A DNA stretch of 64,000 nt, taken from NCBI RefSeq assembly GCF_010015445.1, contig NC_053114.1, positions 15,387,224 to 15,451,223 on the forward strand. Reading direction: 5' to 3'. Positions within the stretch are counted from its first letter, which is position 1. Each line of letters opens with the position of its first letter. The DNA comes from Perca fluviatilis (Eukaryota > Chordata > Actinopteri > Perciformes > Percidae). The notes under the pieces were generated by a model. It saw nothing but the letters and a program-made list of their open reading frames with translations. It had not been told where the DNA came from and ran no database searches. Positions 43,454-59,255 of this stretch are shown here, in pieces. Both the position numbers and the translations under genes were made by a program.

Positions 43454-45929
43454 CTAATAATTAAGAAGAAATTGCCATAGATACGAGGAACAGCTTATCA
43501 ATGACAGTCTGTCCACCAGCGAGGGATGCCATTTTTGACTAAACCCAATTTAAGGGCTCCTTCTCGAATAGGTTTGCCTATAGTATGTAAATAGTTTAAC
43601 ACTGAAACATTATCGGTGTGAGCTTCAGAAATGTATTGGTCAGTCTATAATTACATAAACATTTTCTAAAAGTTCTCGTGTCAAAACTCAAATGTCAAGT
43701 TTTGACATTTGGAAAATGACCCAGATATGGCTTGATGATGATGAGACATCTGCTGATCAAATTAATTTCATTCTTTAAAATTTCAAAACCAACAATGAAA
43801 AATATCAATTGGAGAAAAAAAAAAAAGTACTGATTTAATGGTTGGAAAGCAGTAAAAACACAAACTGACATTTCGTTAAGCAGCCGTGATGTTTTATTTA
43901 CCAACTAGATGAACCAAGACACAGTGAAACGCCCCCTTTTAATATTTTTTTTTGTTGTTTTTTTTTTGTTTTTTTTTTACAACCCCAATCTCTGAGAACA
44001 CAATCACACTTTGAATTATTAAAAGTTGTGCAAAGAAAATGAAAAATTCCACACGGTCTTCTGGATGATTGCCCTGAAGGAGCGTGGATGAATCTACCGT
44101 GTATTCCAGTGTTCATCGGGTGTCAATTTTAATTTTATAAACGCATCTTGGCGTGGCCTGAGCAGATTTATGTATAACTTCATGAAAACTTTATGGGGTG
44201 TTGTGGCTTCATTTCAACAAACTCTGATTTAGGAACGTGCCTTCAATCAAACTAAAACAGCTCATTACCATTCTCCTTTCTCTTGTAATAGAAATACCCA
44301 CGGTGACATTTTATCTTCCCTTTTTCTAAAATGCCATTTGAAAAAGATTAAAATATACAAAAGCAACAAACTAAATGAGCCACAACACTCATCCTAAAAC
44401 ATGTTTAAAATAAACAAGGACATTTTGAAGTTGGGACACTTCTGTGGTCATAATCCCCAAAAATGTGACGAAAATAAATTAAGTATAAAGCATTCCTTTA
44501 AGACATGTTATTCACACGGTTTACCAGAAATATACAATTACATTTTGTGCTGATAAGGTTAAAACATTTACATTATTGCACTCAAACGTTTACGGTCACA
44601 AGAGGGAAAAACAGCATTAGTTCTGCTTACTGTCCTTCAATCTTTCTTGCCTCACCTTTTTAAATAAAATACTTCCGTTATGCTCAACTTCCAAGTTACT
44701 AGTACACCAAATCAGGTACATAATAACCAGCTTGACTACTGCAATATGCCCTGCAATGCTAGAGAGACAGCATGCTAGTATGTTACAAAAATGCTGATAA
44801 AATATTGTACTGCATGTATAGTTTTGCATGGAATTTGTCATTTTGACTCAGTTTGTGCAGCAAACAAGACAACTCTAAATGAAATACACCGACAACAAAG
44901 AGGCTGCCATGATATACAGATTCTAATACCTACTGTTCTTTTTCTTACACACATTCCACGAGACAAAAAGCAGATTGTCTTGATTACACTACGAAGGCAG
45001 CAATTTTAAAAAAGGCCAAAAGAAAGGAACTACACAGAGAAGCCAGTTTAGCAAGCGGAAGGAAACGCACGCTTTGGAAAAATGTGTTTACCGTGGATGT
45101 GGATGGGTCATCGGATGTTATATGACCTCTCTGAACCCTGATCAAAACCAGTTTCTTTTTTCATGTGGACCCAACAGCGTTTGGCTTTGGGACAGCACAA
45201 ACACAGTAACCATGTGGCAAGCAATCAATTCCACTTTTCTCCACTGCAAAGATGCTTGAACATATCTGTAGCGCGTGTAAAATGAGTCGTTGCAAGGTTG
45301 CATTGATTTGTCTGCATCTTGCGCCAGTGTTTAAACATTTTAGTCACCACTTTCAATTGAACGATATATATAAAAAAAAAAAAATTAATTAATTGCCAAC
45401 CAAAGGTTGCATTCACATAGCCTGCAGCGGTCGTCAGGCGGTCCGGCGAAAACCCAGGTCGTTCCATTCGTTTTGAATGGGGGGGTAGGGAGTTTAGGCT
45501 GCAGCGGCCCGCTGCCTGCTGCGAAAAGTTCAGACCGATTCAATTTATGGAGAAACGCAACCCAACGTCATCCTGCGGTTGGCCAATCATGTAACCAGGT
45601 ATCAGACTGGTCAGTCCGTTTTGAGGCGGTGTGAGAAACCACGTACAGTAAACCTCACTTCCTCTATCGTGGCAACAACAAAAGTTTTTAAAAAAAACTA
45701 TGAGGGTTACAAAAATGGAACACATTCACCTAACTGCCCAGGAGTTTGTGCAACAGCTGACACTTTCCTGCATTAAGCTTCAGCACAAAGCACAGTCCCT
45801 CTGTCTCTTTTCTCTCTCTCTCTTTCTCCTGCAGCGAATCGCCGGACCGTCTGATCTAGAGTGAATGAAAGCAGCGATGTAAACCGTTAACCTGGGTCTG
45901 GTGTGAATGTTGATGGTCCAGGTATTTAA

Positions 45930-46288
45930 AAAGGTACTCTAAGCGATGTTTTTTTGGCTACAAAATTTTTTTGTCACATACAGCAAACATCTCCTCACTA
46001 TCCGCGAGCTGCCTGTCCCCTGAACACTGTAGACAGCTCAGGCTCCGCAAATGCCAACAAAAACAAACTGCGCCAACCTGCACCACCAAACATAACAAAG
46101 AGTGTTCCAGCCAATAACCGACAAGGATTTGGGGGGTGGGGGTTGGGGGGTTGGTGCGAGGAAGCACGGAAGGGAGGGAGAGGGGACGGGATGAGGAGGA
46201 GGGAGGGGCGAGCTAGCCTCCGTTTTGTTTGAAAATACTTTGAACGTCAACGGAGAAGGGCCGTCGCCCAACATCGCTTAGAGCACCT
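45930..46288. mobile_element. TTAA-flanked MITE 'AGGTGCTCTAAG' family, long copy
   Basis: Left end AGGTACTCTAAGCGATG, right end CATCGCTTAGAGCACCT, flanked by TTAA at 45926-45929 and 46289-46292. It lies about 210 bp past the slc25a44 stop codon on that gene's 3' side. Confidence 0.7.
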
Positions 46289-46501
46289 TTAATCTGCAAC
46301 TAATATGTTGGCATGGACACATGGTCATTGTCTTATACACATGGTAATGCGTGTTTGAAGTGGCTTGATTGAATTTTTTTTCAAGTTTCCCACGTTGTTA
46401 TTTAAAACAAACTTTTCTTTCATCCAGTGTTTTCACAGAATATCGAACGTAGGAAAAAAAAAAATGGCACGTGGTCCGTATATTGTCTGTCCGGGTATCT
46501 T

Positions 46502-48711
46502 CTACCAGTGTCTCGAGTCCACCAGCTCCGGTCGCAAACTCAGTTTTTTTAGCGTCTCGTAGCCGACCACCATGACGAGGGCAGTGGGCGTGGATGAGAT
46601 GATGCGTGCCGACAGTCCTTTGGTCAATCCCCAGCCGCCCTCCTCTTTGATGAGCTGCCTGAACGTCTCGATGACTGAAGACCTCCCTTCAACCTAAACA
46701 AAAAACGCACACAGTACACATTGTGTTGTCATCTGAAACCACAAACTACAATCACGACTTGGCCTAGGGCTGGATGATGTATTTTGAAACATTTTTGATT
46801 CATTCAGATTTTAGTTTTTGCATGATATGTGAAATGTCTACATTGGATGAAAATGTTGTTATTACAACATGCGCCATTGGTTATTTTTCAGTCAAATGGT
46901 AACGTAGATGAAAGCGGTCTTGAATCACACACATCTTGCTGTAATTTGCAGGAAAAAAAAAATAATAGTGAATCATACCCAAGCTTGGAAAAATGTTTTA
47001 TATGTTTTGGCCATGTCACCCATCACCAACTAAACCTAATGGACTGTGCACTTCAGGGCACTTTTCTGCCAACGTTTTGATGCTTTGACCAACTACATGC
47101 CATCGATCTCTAAGCTACTGGCGTGTGTCAAACATTAGAAAAATCAAACAAAAACTATCTGGATAGAGTTTTACTGGTCTGTGAATCAGACATTTAACAT
47201 AGCAGCCCCAAACTTGGCCTGATAGATGCACAGTAAATGACTTACCTGCACTCTGGCTCGGACCACATCCATTGGGTTGGTGACAGTTGAGGCAGTAGCG
47301 GCAGCTAGAGGTCCAGCCATGGCTTGTAGAATCAGATGAGGGCAGTCACTGGGTGCCAGTTGAGAAAGTTGCTCTGTAGAACATTACACATGGTATACAG
47401 CTACTTGATTAACCACACGGCAAGGACTGGTGTATTCATTCTCACAGTACAGATGTACAAATGCACTGGGGACACAGACATCCACAGATAAGACATGGCA
47501 CAAGCTTAAAAGGTCCCATGGCATTTCACTTTATGAGTTTTTTTTACATTAATATGAGTTCCCCCAGCCTGCCTATGGTCCCCCAGTGGCTAGACATGGT
47601 GATAGGTGTAAACCGAGTCCTGGGTATCCTGCTCTGCCTTTGAGAAAATTAAAGCTCAGATGGGCCGATCTGGAATCTTCCCTTTATGATGTCATAAGGG
47701 GAAAGGTTACCTCCGCTTTGCCCGCCCAGAGAATTTGGCCCACCCATGAGAAAGAGAGAGACATCCTGGCTTTTAAACGAGCCAAGTGGCAGTTGGTCAA
47801 GACCACACCACCACCCTCCACTTTGCGCCCCCCCCCCTCTCCTCCTCAATAGCTACAGACACATAAATGGCACAACCTAAGGAAAGCTCATTGTGGGGCT
47901 GGCTCTAGTGTCTGTAATTCTGCACCAAGGCTGAATTTCGGGAAAGAGACTTCAGATACAGTATTAGGGGACCACTAAGGCCTATATAAAAGCATCCATG
48001 TCATGGGACCTTTAAGGTCTTTAAAAGGAAGTGCAATTAGTGCAGAGCTTTTGTTTATTTTATTTTTTAATTAGAAAACTTACCAGCATAAAAATGATAA
48101 AAAGGCCACCAGACAGCACTGTTTGGGATATATGTGAGTAAAGAAGCCACATATCCCCTGTAGAAGCCCCGGAAACCATCAGCAGCAAAAATCTGACCCA
48201 TAATGTTTCTGGTTTGGCCGAACACTTTTTTGGGCTTTCCAGTCTCTGTGTTCGAATTGAGTCTAAAGCGGGTGAGGTGCTCCCCTTGGCCCTGCATCAT
48301 TAGCTGCTGAGAGATAACATCTATAGGAACAGTGATGCTCTGAGCAACCAGGGAGGCCATGCCGCCCGCCACCAGTGACTTGACCGTATTGTCCTCAGAA
48401 TACTGGGAGACATACTTCCTCACCAGCTCGTAGGTGGTTATGTAAGCCTGGCCTGAGATGAGTGTGAGGGTGTTGACCATAAAGCCGCGATAAAGGCCTC
48501 GAACGCCCTCCGTCCGCAGAATCTTGAAGAAGGCGTCAAAGGTGCCGCTGTAGAGCGATTTGCCCCTCTGCACCTGCAGCCGAGTGCGAATGAGTGTGGC
48601 CGGGTAGACCGTGGCCCGGATGGTCATCGTCATGAACACCCCGAAAGAGTAGAACTTCCTTTTGTCAAGGTCCTCCCACTCGATGATCTGGATGTTCCTT
48701 TTCTGCTGCAT
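46502..48711 (-). CDS. slc25a44: Slc25a44, mitochondrial inner-membrane carrier
   Basis: Three coding exons on the minus strand: 48711-48084, 47373-47246 and 46693-46502. They total 948 nt, 315 aa; human SLC25A44 has 314. The start MQQKRNIQIIEWEDLDKRKF and the end RPELVDSRHW are nearly identical to the family. Three mitochondrial-carrier repeats are seen, with signature stretches YPATLIRTRLQ, VPIDVISQQLM and NPMDVVRARVQ; the first lacks the usual acidic residue, as in this family. SLC25A44 imports branched-chain amino acids into mitochondria. The open frame continues upstream of the ATG without another Met; the exon probably starts near 48751. Intron 2 (47374-48083) is largely a TTAA-flanked MITE. 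Teleost a/b paralogy is not resolved. Confidence 0.95.
47510..48011. mobile_element. TTAA-type MITE 'AGGTCCCATGGCAT' family, copy 2 (slc25a44 intron 2)
   Basis: Inverted ends AAGGTCCCATGGCAT and CATGTCATGGGACCT, flanked by TTAA (47506-47509 and 48012-48015), as in piggyBac-type insertion. It fills about 70% of the intron. Confidence 0.85.
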
Positions 48712-50041
48712 CCTGCCAGCTTTAGGTGACCCCTCATCAGACTGATTCCTGCCTGACAGCATAAATAGCATATTAGATAACTTGCATATTGGATTAATGC
48801 AAAAATCCTGCAAACAATATTGTCATTGCTCATTGAGTTGCAACTCTGCTCACAATGACCTGATATGGAAATGATAATTACTAGTATAAAAAGGTATCAA
48901 AAAACCTATGACAGATGACACATTTACATTGTCTTACTGTATACATCACCATGTCGCTCAACCCGATTGTTTGCTAAGTAACCAATCCTGCTGCAGGGCT
49001 TGACATTGTCTTGTCTTATGAGGGAAAATACATTAAAACGTAAATTAAAAACCTCTGAGGGGGCTCTCAGAGAGCACAGACCTCCGCCAGGACCTGCTCT
49101 ATCTCACTATGTTAATGCAGTGTGAATTTTCGCAGTCTTGATCTAACTTTTCCGATTACACCGACAGTACTTGAATACACCACAAATGCCCCATCTCGCA
49201 AGAGAAACATAATTCGTGTATCCGCTTCAAAATGTAACGTTAGTGGATTCTTCCGTGGGCCATGCTACACCTTTCAACCAAGTGTCATGTAAAGCGGTAC
49301 ATTTTTTCCGTAATCCTGCTGACAGACAAACAAAAAGACAAACCCGAGTCGGAGGTAACGTTAAAAGCCCTAGCTAACTGTAACCGTCGGTTAGCTACTA
49401 ATAACAACATAGCTGTAGGTTATTCTGTAATTGCTAACGTTATCCCCCAAATAATATGTGAAATCAACCCTGTGAGGTATCCAAATAATGAGAGCACCTG
49501 TCATTTTTATCCATCCCTGATCCGCCTTTGCCGATACTTGATCTCTGTACCTGAGAGTTCAAAGGTCATTCTGCAAGACAACACGATAACAATACGTTGA
49601 TCTTAGGCATGGGTCAGCTTTGGCATGTCGGTGTTATGACTGTGTTCGTATAAATATCGCTTATCTGGTCACCCATAGCTAAACACCATTACAACTACAA
49701 CAGTTTGTACTGTATATAAAAAGACAGTCTGTGGTTTACTTGACCCTAGTGGCAACACCGGCCGGCCAGAGGACACCGTGTCCCAGAGCTGGTGTGAAGC
49801 CAAATGAGAGCTACGGAAGCAGCAGCAGTCGTGTTAGTAAACGTTAATAACACGTAACGTTATGAGCCCAACAAAGTAAGTCAAACAATGACAACGCCGG
49901 GTGTTAAATAAAACGTATCTGTCATCACCTGCTGGACACGCTAGTGTGGGTTTAAGCTTGTGTTAGCTAACATTGAGCTAGGCCTGAGTTATGTAGCTAG
50001 CTAGCTAGCGCTAGCATTGGCATGATTTGGAAGCACTTACC

Positions 50042-50300
50042 TCTTTAGACAGATGTGTATTATAAGGTCATGGCAATGTCGGTTAGACTTTAAATAGCAT
50101 GTCATCGGTCAAAAAAATTTGCAATTCCGCGTATCGTCATTCAGTTGTTTAGCTAAATATATTATAGCGACGTAAATACTTAGCTACCTCCTAGCGAGTC
50201 AGCTAACTTGCTTACCATTCCCATTCAAACGGCATGTAGCCGAAACAACCACTGACCGGCAAGCAAAATTACGAATCCCACTATGGCCACGCCAAGACCC
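50042..50300 (-). other. slc25a44: slc25a44 untranslated first exon, two candidate donors
   Basis: Reading the minus strand, two good donors follow a GC-richer stretch: GGGAATG then gtaagc (exon end 50216) and CTAAAGAG then gtaagtg (exon end 50042). Either could splice to the coding exon near 48751. The upstream frame contains only short uORFs. The intron (about 48752-50041) contains no supported feature. Confidence 0.4.
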
Positions 50301-50318
50301 GCCCTACGCAGCAGCTCG

Positions 50319-50323
50319 ATTGG
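50319..50323 (-). promoter_or_regulatory. slc25a44: CCAAT box of slc25a44 promoter
   Basis: ATTGG on the plus strand is CCAAT on the gene strand, about 30-100 bp upstream of the inferred start, beside a GC-rich GGCGGGT motif (minus strand). Confidence 0.3.
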
Positions 50324-50397
50324 TTGGGGTTAGGCATTTGACCTCGAGTGGTTAAGGTTAGTGTTAGGGGATTGGTCAGGGGATAGGACCTGTACAT

Positions 50398-51665
50398 CTG
50401 CCCTACAAAGCAAAAAGGCAGTAACTGCATTTTTGGTCAAAAATGAGTTATTATCATTTCATGACATTCAATGCATGCTTTGTTATGTGACAAAACATCT
50501 TATCTCAAATGTGTGTCGTTTTGGAGAAAAATGGTAGTCGTTTAAAGTAACTGCAAAAAGCCCTAGTGAAACAAAGCATGAGTACAGTAACATCCATTAC
50601 TGTATTCTTATGTTTTACCCATAGACTGTTACAGTCTATGGTTTTACCTAACAAAAAATAACCGTGTTGCTGCGCAGTGAAGTTACTGTTTCGATGGTGA
50701 ACACACACAGCTGATTTCGCGGCATAACATCATCAATTATTATTATTATTATTGTTATTATCATTATTTTATTTATATATATATTTATATATAATCTATA
50801 TACAATCTATTATTAAATGTATGTTTACTAATTTGAAATATCTGTCCCATGTATTCATTTCATTCAGTACTTTGTGTTTATAAACCTACTGAAACAGATA
50901 CTGCACCATATAAAATCATCAACTTGTTTATCTTAGTTATCATCATAAGAGTTTGAAAAGCCTTTGAAACACTTAGGCAAAATGATTTTGTTTTGCTCTG
51001 TTGAATTGCAGTTAAACTTGCCTATATTGCTCCAAAGAAAAGATGTTTTGCAGTGCTTTAACATTAATGTGATTTGTAGGTATAGCAGATACTACATTAC
51101 AGATACAGAAACACCCCCAGACACACATTAATCTAATACTCACACATAATAATGTGGTCCTATTCAAAATAAATTGTCCCCATTTGGGCCTTGTCACAGC
51201 TTAGCAGTGTGAGACTTTAAGCAGCCATTTCAGCACCAGAACAGCTTCCGGGTGGAAAATATTGACCTAAAATGGTCAAATTAGTTTTGGTTTTGGTATA
51301 TCCATGTTCAGGAAAACAAATGGTTCCAATTATTTCAAATACAGTGTATCTAACACACCCAGAGCCCAAGTTGTGGCAAAATAGTTTTTGGAGAATCTGT
51401 AGTTACTGCCTTTTTCCTTGGTATGGTGCCACATTTTTGGTAAGTAATACAAAGCAAGAATACAGTAACTGCAAAATAGGGGTAAAATATCAAATTAAAT
51501 ATGAGGATTGATATGTACAAAGAATAAGCTAATATAAAGTAACAAAAAAAACAGCCACATGTCCAATAATCTACCTACAACTACTTAGCTGGATGACAGG
51601 ATAACTTTAAAGTCATTTTTCTCAGTTCTGCACTCTGCGTACTGCCTTTTTGCTTTGTAGGGCAG
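50398..51665. mobile_element. 1.27 kb terminal-inverted-repeat element with AGTAACTGC subterminal motifs
   Basis: A perfect 26 bp inverted repeat (50398-50423 and 51640-51665, beginning CTGCCCTACAAAG) is flanked by ACAT on both sides (50394-50397 and 51666-51669). Several AGTAACTGC / GCAGTTACT-like words lie inside near both ends (near 50420, 50550, 51400 and 51465). No open frame resembles a transposase. Superfamily not recognised. Confidence 0.75.
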
Positions 51666-51830
51666 ACATGTAAGCATAGACGCCTGGCCAATAGTAGTGT
51701 GTGAACGCTATTGAAGGGCGGGGCACAGCAGAGCTTCTTCTTTTATTTTACACGTCATGATGCATTCAGTTATTTCATTAGCGCCGTCTACAAGGCCTGG
51801 AGGGAAACCCCTCGTCTCACATCCATCATG

Positions 51831-52229
51831 TAGTGGTGGAAAGGTGTACTTTACTTGAGTATTTCCACTTTAACTTTATACTTCTACTCCACTACATTTA
51901 TTTGACAACATTAGTTTTAGATTATAATACAAAATGTAATAAATGAATAAATGATGATGTATTATAGAGGCTAAGCTAGCCAGCAGTTTATCAAGTAATT
52001 AGAATTTGCCCAACCTTTACCAGCTGCAACATTAAAGTAATGCTTACATGTTAATGCATCCACAATTAAATGTTCTGCATGATTAGTTTTTACTTTTGTA
52101 ATTCTATTTTGATGCTAATACTTTTTTTGTTTATTTTAATGCAGGATTCTTACTTGCAACAGAGTATTTAATACACTGTAGTATTGGTGCTTTTACTTAA
52201 GTAAAATATGTGAATACCTTCCACCATTG
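51831..52229. mobile_element. Palindromic fish MITE (GTGGTGGAAAGG termini)
   Basis: Left AGTGGTGGAAAGGTGTACTT and right AAGTAAAATATGTGAATACCTTCCACCATT are imperfect inverted ends. Interior words are ACTTGAGTATTTCC and CTTCTACTCCACTACATTT. No clear target duplication. Confidence 0.6.
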
Positions 52230-53184
52230 CATAACATTTATCAAATTTTAAAAAAAATCGCTTTTAGAGACGGAAAGTAAGTAAATACATACATATGAAG
52301 AGATAATTTGATAAAACAGACACAAGCCATCATATAAACCAATACAATTCGGATTGATATTGCACAACAATATATTTAGTCAAATAAATAAAAACAGAGA
52401 TATCTGTTTTGCAAATAAACCCTTCATATAATCAAGAGCTATTTCAGTATATTCTTGAAAAAAAAATTCCGCTGAGTGTCCTACAGCCTGTCTAATGGCT
52501 GTATATACCTTATAAGGTCTGCAACTGATCTTGCTTTTCTTTATTAATGTATTTAGTCTGTTAATTGTCAAGAAATAATGACAAATGCCCAATATACCAG
52601 TTGAATAGAAAGAAAGAGTACTTTGCATACACACCAATCAATCAACAAACAACAGGAACATCATTATTTATTATCATAAATATTTATTTATTATATAATT
52701 GTCCTTATTTTGTAAAAAATGAAGTAAAAGAAAGCTAAACTAAAACTAGAACTTTACTCTAGCCTATTTCTAAATAAACAGTGATAGTGCCTGGTAAAAT
52801 GCTGTACATTGTATATTGATATTTTGGATTTGTATGTCAAGTTACTTTTATTGGAATTGACTAGAAGATCAATTACACAAAATATTGATGTAAACATGGC
52901 TATGTAAAGGGATTTACAAAGCGCATTAGTAAAAGCGTTAAAGTAGGCTAGCCTACTTTATTTTTCCACCGCTTTTAACGAACTGGACATAAGTAATAAA
53001 TTGTGCTGTCAAGATACAAGGGAAATCAGAAAGAATCAAGATGGTGCTGGATGCTGCCGAGGACTTTTCAACGTTTTGGACGTATCGGGTCCGACTGTGT
53101 AGGTTGAGACTTTTTCATATTTCATGGTATTGTGTCATGCAAGGTCATTGCAAAATCTAGAGAAATGTGCGAAGTGGCCATCGG

Positions 53185-53800
53185 GGGACAGTTGAGACAC
53201 AGCTACGTATCAACTGTACTCGCGATAGAGTTCTATTGTGTCACACGCTGTTTAGTTGTTCAGTGTAATGATAACAGGTTAAACGTCGTAATTACCCAGC
53301 ATAGGATGCTAATGAAAATAAAATTAGATCTGTGTGATTTCCATTTGTGCTGTTGCAATATATGTTTGTTAAATATATTATTCATGTTTTATACATTTTA
53401 ATCAGTGCTAATTTAAATAAAATGAATTAATTTAAATTGATGAATAAACATCTGTTGCCCAATTGTTATTTTCTTTATTTGTCTTCATTTATTATATTTG
53501 CAGTGAACGGTTACCTTTACATCATTAAAAATGGGTGTCTCAACTGTACCATGGTACTGTCTCAACTGTACCACATATGTTTACAGTTGAGACAAAGTTG
53601 AGACAAAAAGCACCTTATTTTTATAAGCTAATTGTGGAAAATATAAACTAGGCTACTTATGGGTATTATTGATTGATAATATCTTAGTCTACAAGCTAAT
53701 GAAATGTCATGTGGCATGCCATGTGGAAATTCACTTCTTTTCAGTGTCTATTTTTGTGTGAAAAATCGAAACGCAAAAAGTGTCTCAACTGTAGGCCTAC
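53185..53800. repeat. Cluster of GTCTCAACTGTA / TACAGTTGAGAC words
   Basis: The word and its reverse complement occur near 53190, 53215 (degenerate), 53537, 53560, 53583 and 53780. 53537-53605 forms a local inverted repeat. Its nature is unknown; a transposon end or satellite remnant is possible. Confidence 0.5.
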
Positions 53801-53843
53801 TCAGTCTAACCTACTACACTGAAGGACACAACTCAGACAACAG

Positions 53844-54064
53844 ACTTTTATCACGGCAGACATGTCGACATGTCATAGTAGGAAAAGTGTATCCAAAACC
53901 ATTACTGATGGCTGCATTCCTCTTAGGAGAGGCCCTGGTATTGTGCATGCTGACTCACTGAAATAGCTTACTGGGACACTTGATGGAATTGAGCCATCGT
54001 TAAGGTTATCAATTTCAACTGTGCTTTTCCTACTATGTCAAAATGTCTGCTGTGAAAAAGGTCC
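53844..54064. mobile_element. MITE with TTTTTCACAGCAGACAT termini, copy 1
   Basis: Left TCACGGCAGACATG, right CATTTTGACA-type end (AAAATGTCTGCTGTGAAAAAGG). It is about 90% similar by eye to 60532-60766, sharing CATTACTGATGGCTGCATTCC and GAGAGGCCCTGGTATTG. It lies just upstream of the psma4 first exon. Confidence 0.75.
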
Positions 54065-54360
54065 ATTGGCTCTGGGTAATAGGTCAATGAGGACACTGTA
54101 AATTAAACTCATTATAAGGTGGCACAGTAAAAGACTAGTTCCAGAAGGTGGCAGCAATGCTGCAACATTACAGATGTCGGCCGCCGTAAAACTCCAAACA
54201 AAGAAGAACAATCGGTCTTCCCGCTGCAAGGCGGCGCTGCTGAGCTGCTACTTCACCGCCACAGGATGCCTAGCTAGTGTGTTTGAGGAAACATCAAACT
54301 GAAAGTAGTGGACCTCTCAGTCAGTGGAAAACTACGCTAACTTTGACCCTTTTACCAAAG
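54065..54360 (+). promoter_or_regulatory. psma4: psma4 promoter and untranslated first exon
   Basis: A GC-richer stretch (54176-54270) leads to a donor (ACCAAAG then gtaata) closing an untranslated exon at 54360. It splices to the short exon at 54789. The start site is probably within 54180-54280. No TATA box is evident. Confidence 0.45.
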
Positions 54361-54811
54361 GTAATATATTAGTATTTTACTATTTACTACTGTATTGTTT
54401 TCATTCCACCACGATGTTAGAGTATACGTAGCTACAGTTTGACTGCCCAGTCAGAGGACTTTCTTTATCATGAACTAGCTAGATGGCTAACTTGCTAACA
54501 AACTAGCATGCTCAGATATTGCAGATTCATTCTGTTTAGCAGCAGCTAGCTAACGTTAGCTAACTTAGCTGTCATGTATTAGAGCACAGAGAAAAGTTGA
54601 TTGTTTGCAAATAAATTAACATAGACTTAACAGTTTATATTTGTCAAATTAGGGAAGGGGATATTTTCCTTAGAAACATCTCTTAAATTACAACTTGTTA
54701 TGTGGTGCAAGCTAAAATGTTTTTCGTCTCACTGTTTAGTTTCTGCTGGTCGCTCCATCATCTTATATCTTGTGTTTTATTTTTGCAGGACAGTTTTAGT
54801 GACGGGAAAAA

Positions 54812-59194
<4,383 letters not shown>

Positions 59195-59249
59195 GCAAAA
59201 ATAATTGTCTTCACCTCGTCACCAAATTCTGTAGTGTTTTGTCTTTTAC

Positions 59250-59255
59250 ATTAAA
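59250..59255 (+). terminator. psma4: psma4 polyadenylation signal (ATTAAA)
   Basis: ATTAAA 56 bp after the stop codon, followed by a GT-rich stretch (GTGTTGTCTG), gives a short 3' UTR. Confidence 0.55.

Larger units (their letters stand above)
40273..46501. other. Intergenic region between crabp1 and slc25a44
   Basis: Repeat-rich 6.2 kb. It contains (CT)n (40367-40410), (CA)n (about 40500-40526 and 41406-41443), (CATA)-like repeats near 42176-42232, a LINE fragment, an inverted hAT MITE and a TTAA MITE. Another repeat-like block with GTTGCATTCACAT near 45407 and GTGTGAATGTTG near 45900 may be one element. No gene is seen. DNA immediately above 40273 should hold the crabp1 promoter, but no core motif is convincing. 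Confidence 0.5.

Noticed and set aside
45407..45634. Plus-strand frame in a GC-richer block
   Set aside because: Lies in a repeat-like segment with similar words at both ends; no domain.
49262..49600. 112-codon plus-strand frame in slc25a44 intron 1
   Set aside because: No family similarity and antisense to the gene's 5' intron; chance frame.
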